Assembly: GCA_026418875.1 (NCBI GenBank)
Contig: JAOAAM010000217.1
Span: forward strand, 1-7,076
Origin: Gemmataceae bacterium
GTDB lineage: Bacteria; Planctomycetota; Planctomycetia; Gemmatales; Gemmataceae
Length of the DNA: 7,076 nt
Reading direction: 5' to 3'
This document shows positions 5,590 to 7,076 of the stretch, one piece after another. A program made the translations under genes and the position numbers. The notes beneath the pieces were generated by a model. The model saw nothing but the letters and a program-made list of their open reading frames with translations, searched no databases and had not been told where the DNA came from. Each line of letters starts with the position of its first letter. The stretch's first letter is position 1.

Positions 5590-6654
5590 GTGACCTCGGA
5601 CACGGACCTCTCGTTTCCCGTCGTTTTGAACTCGCTGTTGGAGCGACGGTCGCTCTCGGCGGGGGAGATGTCCGCCAGTTTCGAGGCGATTTTGACAGGG
5701 AAGTGGAGCGAGCCGGAGTCGGCTGCGTTCCTGGTTGCGATGCGAATGAAAGGGGAGACGGCAGAGGAATTGGCGGCCGCTGCCCGAGTTTTACGGGGGC
5801 GCATGGTGCGTCTGGAACCAACGGCGGCCGGAAGCTTGGACACCTGCGGCACCGGGGGTGACGACCACTCGACATTCAATGTCAGCACGGCCGTCGCGTT
5901 GGTGGTGGCGGCCGTTGGCGTGCCCGTGGTGAAGCATGGTAATCGGGCCGTCTCCAGCCGAAGCGGCTCCGCCGACGTTCTTTCCGAACTCGGCGTTCCC
6001 ATTGAGGCTGGACGCGATTGGGCCTGCCGCTGCCTGCACTCCGTCGGGTTAGCTTTCTGCTTCGCCCCGCAGTTCCACCCCGCATTAAAATCGCTCGCCC
6101 CGCTGCGACGACGCCTGGGCGTGCGGACGATGATGAATCTCCTCGGTCCGCTCGCCAACCCCGCCGAGGCTCCGTTCCAACTCCTCGGAGTTGGTCGGCT
6201 CACATTGTTGGAACCCGTCGCGGGCGCCTTGGCCGCTTTGGGAACCCATGGGGCATTCGTCGTATGCTCAGAGGAGGGATTGGACGAGGTCAGTCTCTCG
6301 GCACCGACGCATTTTCGGAGGATCGATGGAGACGGCAGCGTTGTTTCGGGGACTTGGACGGCGCAGGATTTTGGATTGCCTCCGTGTCGTTTGAGCGATC
6401 TTCACGCTGCGGATGCCAAGGCCAGTGCCGAGATGATTCGGCGAATCCTGGCCGGTGAGCCGGGACCTCCCCGTGATGTGGTCCTCGCCAACGCAGCGGC
6501 GGCGGTGTTGGCAGCGCGACGGGTGAGCCATCTGCCCGAGGGGGTTCGCCAAGCAGCGCAGGCCATTGACTCGGGACGGGCCGAAGCGATTCTGGATTCG
6601 CTGCGGCGCGTGCCGACCGGCGGAATGACCGCCGGATCCTCAACGAGTCAGTGA
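5590..6654 (+). CDS. trpD: Anthranilate phosphoribosyltransferase
   Basis: 354 residues from a GTG start. It joins anthranilate to PRPP, giving phosphoribosyl-anthranilate, the second step of tryptophan synthesis from chorismate, in the cytoplasm. An N-terminal helical domain (about 8-75) is followed by the glycine-rich PRPP loop CGTGGDD at 86-92, then the FNVST segment at 96-100, KHGNRAVSSRSGSADV at 115-130, the anthranilate-site stretch LGVRTMMNLLGPLANP at 176-191 and the metal-binding pair Asp232-Glu233 in GLDEVS. All key motifs are intact. The open frame extends back to a GTG at 5470, inside the palindrome, but those 40 extra residues are not TrpD-like; the GTG at 5590 gives the normal family length and has a ribosome binding site. 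The last dozen residues, rich in Ser and Thr, are a short extra tail. No other trp gene is nearby. A nucleoside hydrolase gene follows 31 bases downstream on the same strand, probably co-transcribed. The operator-like palindrome about 105 bases upstream could place trpD under LexA influence. Confidence 0.95.
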   Translation: MTSDTDLSFPVVLNSLLERRSLSAGEMSASFEAILTGKWSEPESAAFLVAMRMKGETAEELAAAARVLRGRMVRLEPTAAGSLDTCGTGGDDHSTFNVSTAVALVVAAVGVPVVKHGNRAVSSRSGSADVLSELGVPIEAGRDWACRCLHSVGLAFCFAPQFHPALKSLAPLRRRLGVRTMMNLLGPLANPAEAPFQLLGVGRLTLLEPVAGALAALGTHGAFVVCSEEGLDEVSLSAPTHFRRIDGDGSVVSGTWTAQDFGLPPCRLSDLHAADAKASAEMIRRILAGEPGPPRDVVLANAAAAVLAARRVSHLPEGVRQAAQAIDSGRAEAILDSLRRVPTGGMTAGSSTSQ

Positions 6655-6685
6655 CCCACCAAAGAACCAGAGTCAGGATGCGACG

Positions 6686-7076
6686 ATGCAGCAAAAAGTG
6701 GTTCTGATCATCGACCCGGGAATCGACACCGCCTTCGCGACCACGCTCGCCTTGTTCGATCGGCGTTTGCAAGTATTGGCATTAGCACCGACGGCAGGGA
6801 ACGTATCGGCGAATCAAGCAACGGTGAACACCCACACGTTGGTGGCCCAATTGGACCCGCCCCGTTGGCCGCGTTTGGGTGCCGCACTCCCCATCCAATA
6901 CGAAGTCGATGGCCGCGCCTTGCATGGCCCCGATGGCTTGGGAAACGCCCGCTTTCCCGAGGTCAGACTGCATGCTCCATTGCCCAGTGACCGGCTGATC
7001 GTCGAGATGGTGCAGGAATACCCCGACGAAATCACGATCGTCTGTATGGGCCCCCTCACCACTCTTCCTGTCTCTT
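6686..7076 (+). CDS. Nucleoside hydrolase-like protein (C-terminus cut off)
   Basis: 130 codons are seen before the window ends, under half of a typical inosine-uridine nucleoside hydrolase of about 310 residues. The family cleaves the N-glycosidic bond of nucleosides to give base and ribose, using a calcium ion held by an N-terminal DxDPGxDD motif. Here that motif reads IIDPGIDT at 8-15. Asp10 and Asp14 are kept, but the first Asp is Ile8 and the last, normally a calcium ligand, is Thr15. Other landmarks are kept: AGN at 37-39, HGPDGLG at 80-86 and MGPLT at 121-125. I recall planctomycete proteins with similar changes, so this may be a divergent subfamily, not damage. Its substrate, and whether it is active, cannot be told from this part. 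The ATG at 6686 has AGGA at 6675-6678, 7 bases upstream; the ATG at 6678 is out of frame and stops after nine codons. The last three residues may be sequencing adapter, not gene. Confidence 0.85.
   Translation, partial: MQQKVVLIIDPGIDTAFATTLALFDRRLQVLALAPTAGNVSANQATVNTHTLVAQLDPPRWPRLGAALPIQYEVDGRALHGPDGLGNARFPEVRLHAPLPSDRLIVEMVQEYPDEITIVCMGPLTTLPVS
7068..7076 (+). other. Probable Nextera/Tn5 mosaic-end remnant at the contig edge
   Basis: The final nine bases, CTGTCTCTT, equal the first nine of CTGTCTCTTATACACATCT, the reverse complement of the Tn5 mosaic end used in Nextera libraries. The match sits exactly at the terminus, where untrimmed read-through would fall, and the reading frame loses its family resemblance there (GPLTTL is followed by PVS). 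Chance of this 9-mer at a given end is about 1 in 262,000. The opposite edge shows no such match. Confidence 0.7.

Noticed and set aside
5400..6203. Upstream extension of the lexA reading frame to 470 residues
   Set aside because: The extra residues are low-complexity and antisense to trpD; LexA similarity begins exactly at the ATG at 5399, which gives the normal 202-residue length.
1..7076. Mobile element, defence system, CRISPR array or RNA gene
   Set aside because: No transposase, integrase, nuclease module, regularly spaced repeat, tRNA-like cloverleaf or rRNA segment was seen; the genes are intact housekeeping or hypothetical genes with even composition.

Overview
This 7,076-base, GC-rich window looks like ordinary chromosome from a bacterium, most likely a Planctomycetota member. 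The placement is inferred from the general look of the proteins: a LexA of planctomycete type, a divergent nucleoside hydrolase resembling ones I associate with planctomycetes, and a zinc-ribbon membrane protein. No rRNA or other marker gene fixes it. There is no tRNA, rRNA, CRISPR array, transposase or phage gene. The odd length, and a 9-base match to the Nextera/Tn5 mosaic end at the right edge, suggest a complete short contig from a draft or metagenome assembly.

Layout, left to right. On the minus strand, glpK (glycerol kinase, 747-2246) is followed 6 bases later by a DUF58/von Willebrand-like protein (740 to the left edge, C-terminus cut off). These two read as one transcription unit. An 86-base divergent gap separates glpK from a plus-strand gene for an eight-helix membrane protein with an N-terminal zinc ribbon (2333-3406). 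A short gap holding an inverted repeat leads to a plus-strand CxxCxxCC (YkgJ/FliB-like) cysteine-cluster protein (3521-4780). That gene converges on lexA (5399-4791, minus) with only 10 bases between the stop codons. lexA is divergent from trpD (anthranilate phosphoribosyltransferase, 5590-6654, plus). trpD is followed 31 bases later by the start of a nucleoside hydrolase-like gene that runs off the right edge.

How the parts may work together. GlpK phosphorylates glycerol, LexA represses the SOS response, and TrpD performs the second committed step of tryptophan synthesis. These are housekeeping functions with no single shared pathway. The best-supported regulatory link is the lexA-trpD intergenic region. 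It carries a perfect GGTGTA-N5-TACACC palindrome that is a good candidate LexA operator and sits where it could influence both genes. TrpD and the nucleoside hydrolase could be linked through ribose/PRPP metabolism, but that is inference.

I see no clearly new multi-gene system. The points most worth a second look are the putative LexA operator, altered metal-site residues in the nucleoside hydrolase, the internal duplication of the zinc-ribbon membrane protein, the possible FliB-like protein methylase relationship of the cysteine-cluster protein, and the adapter-like contig end.
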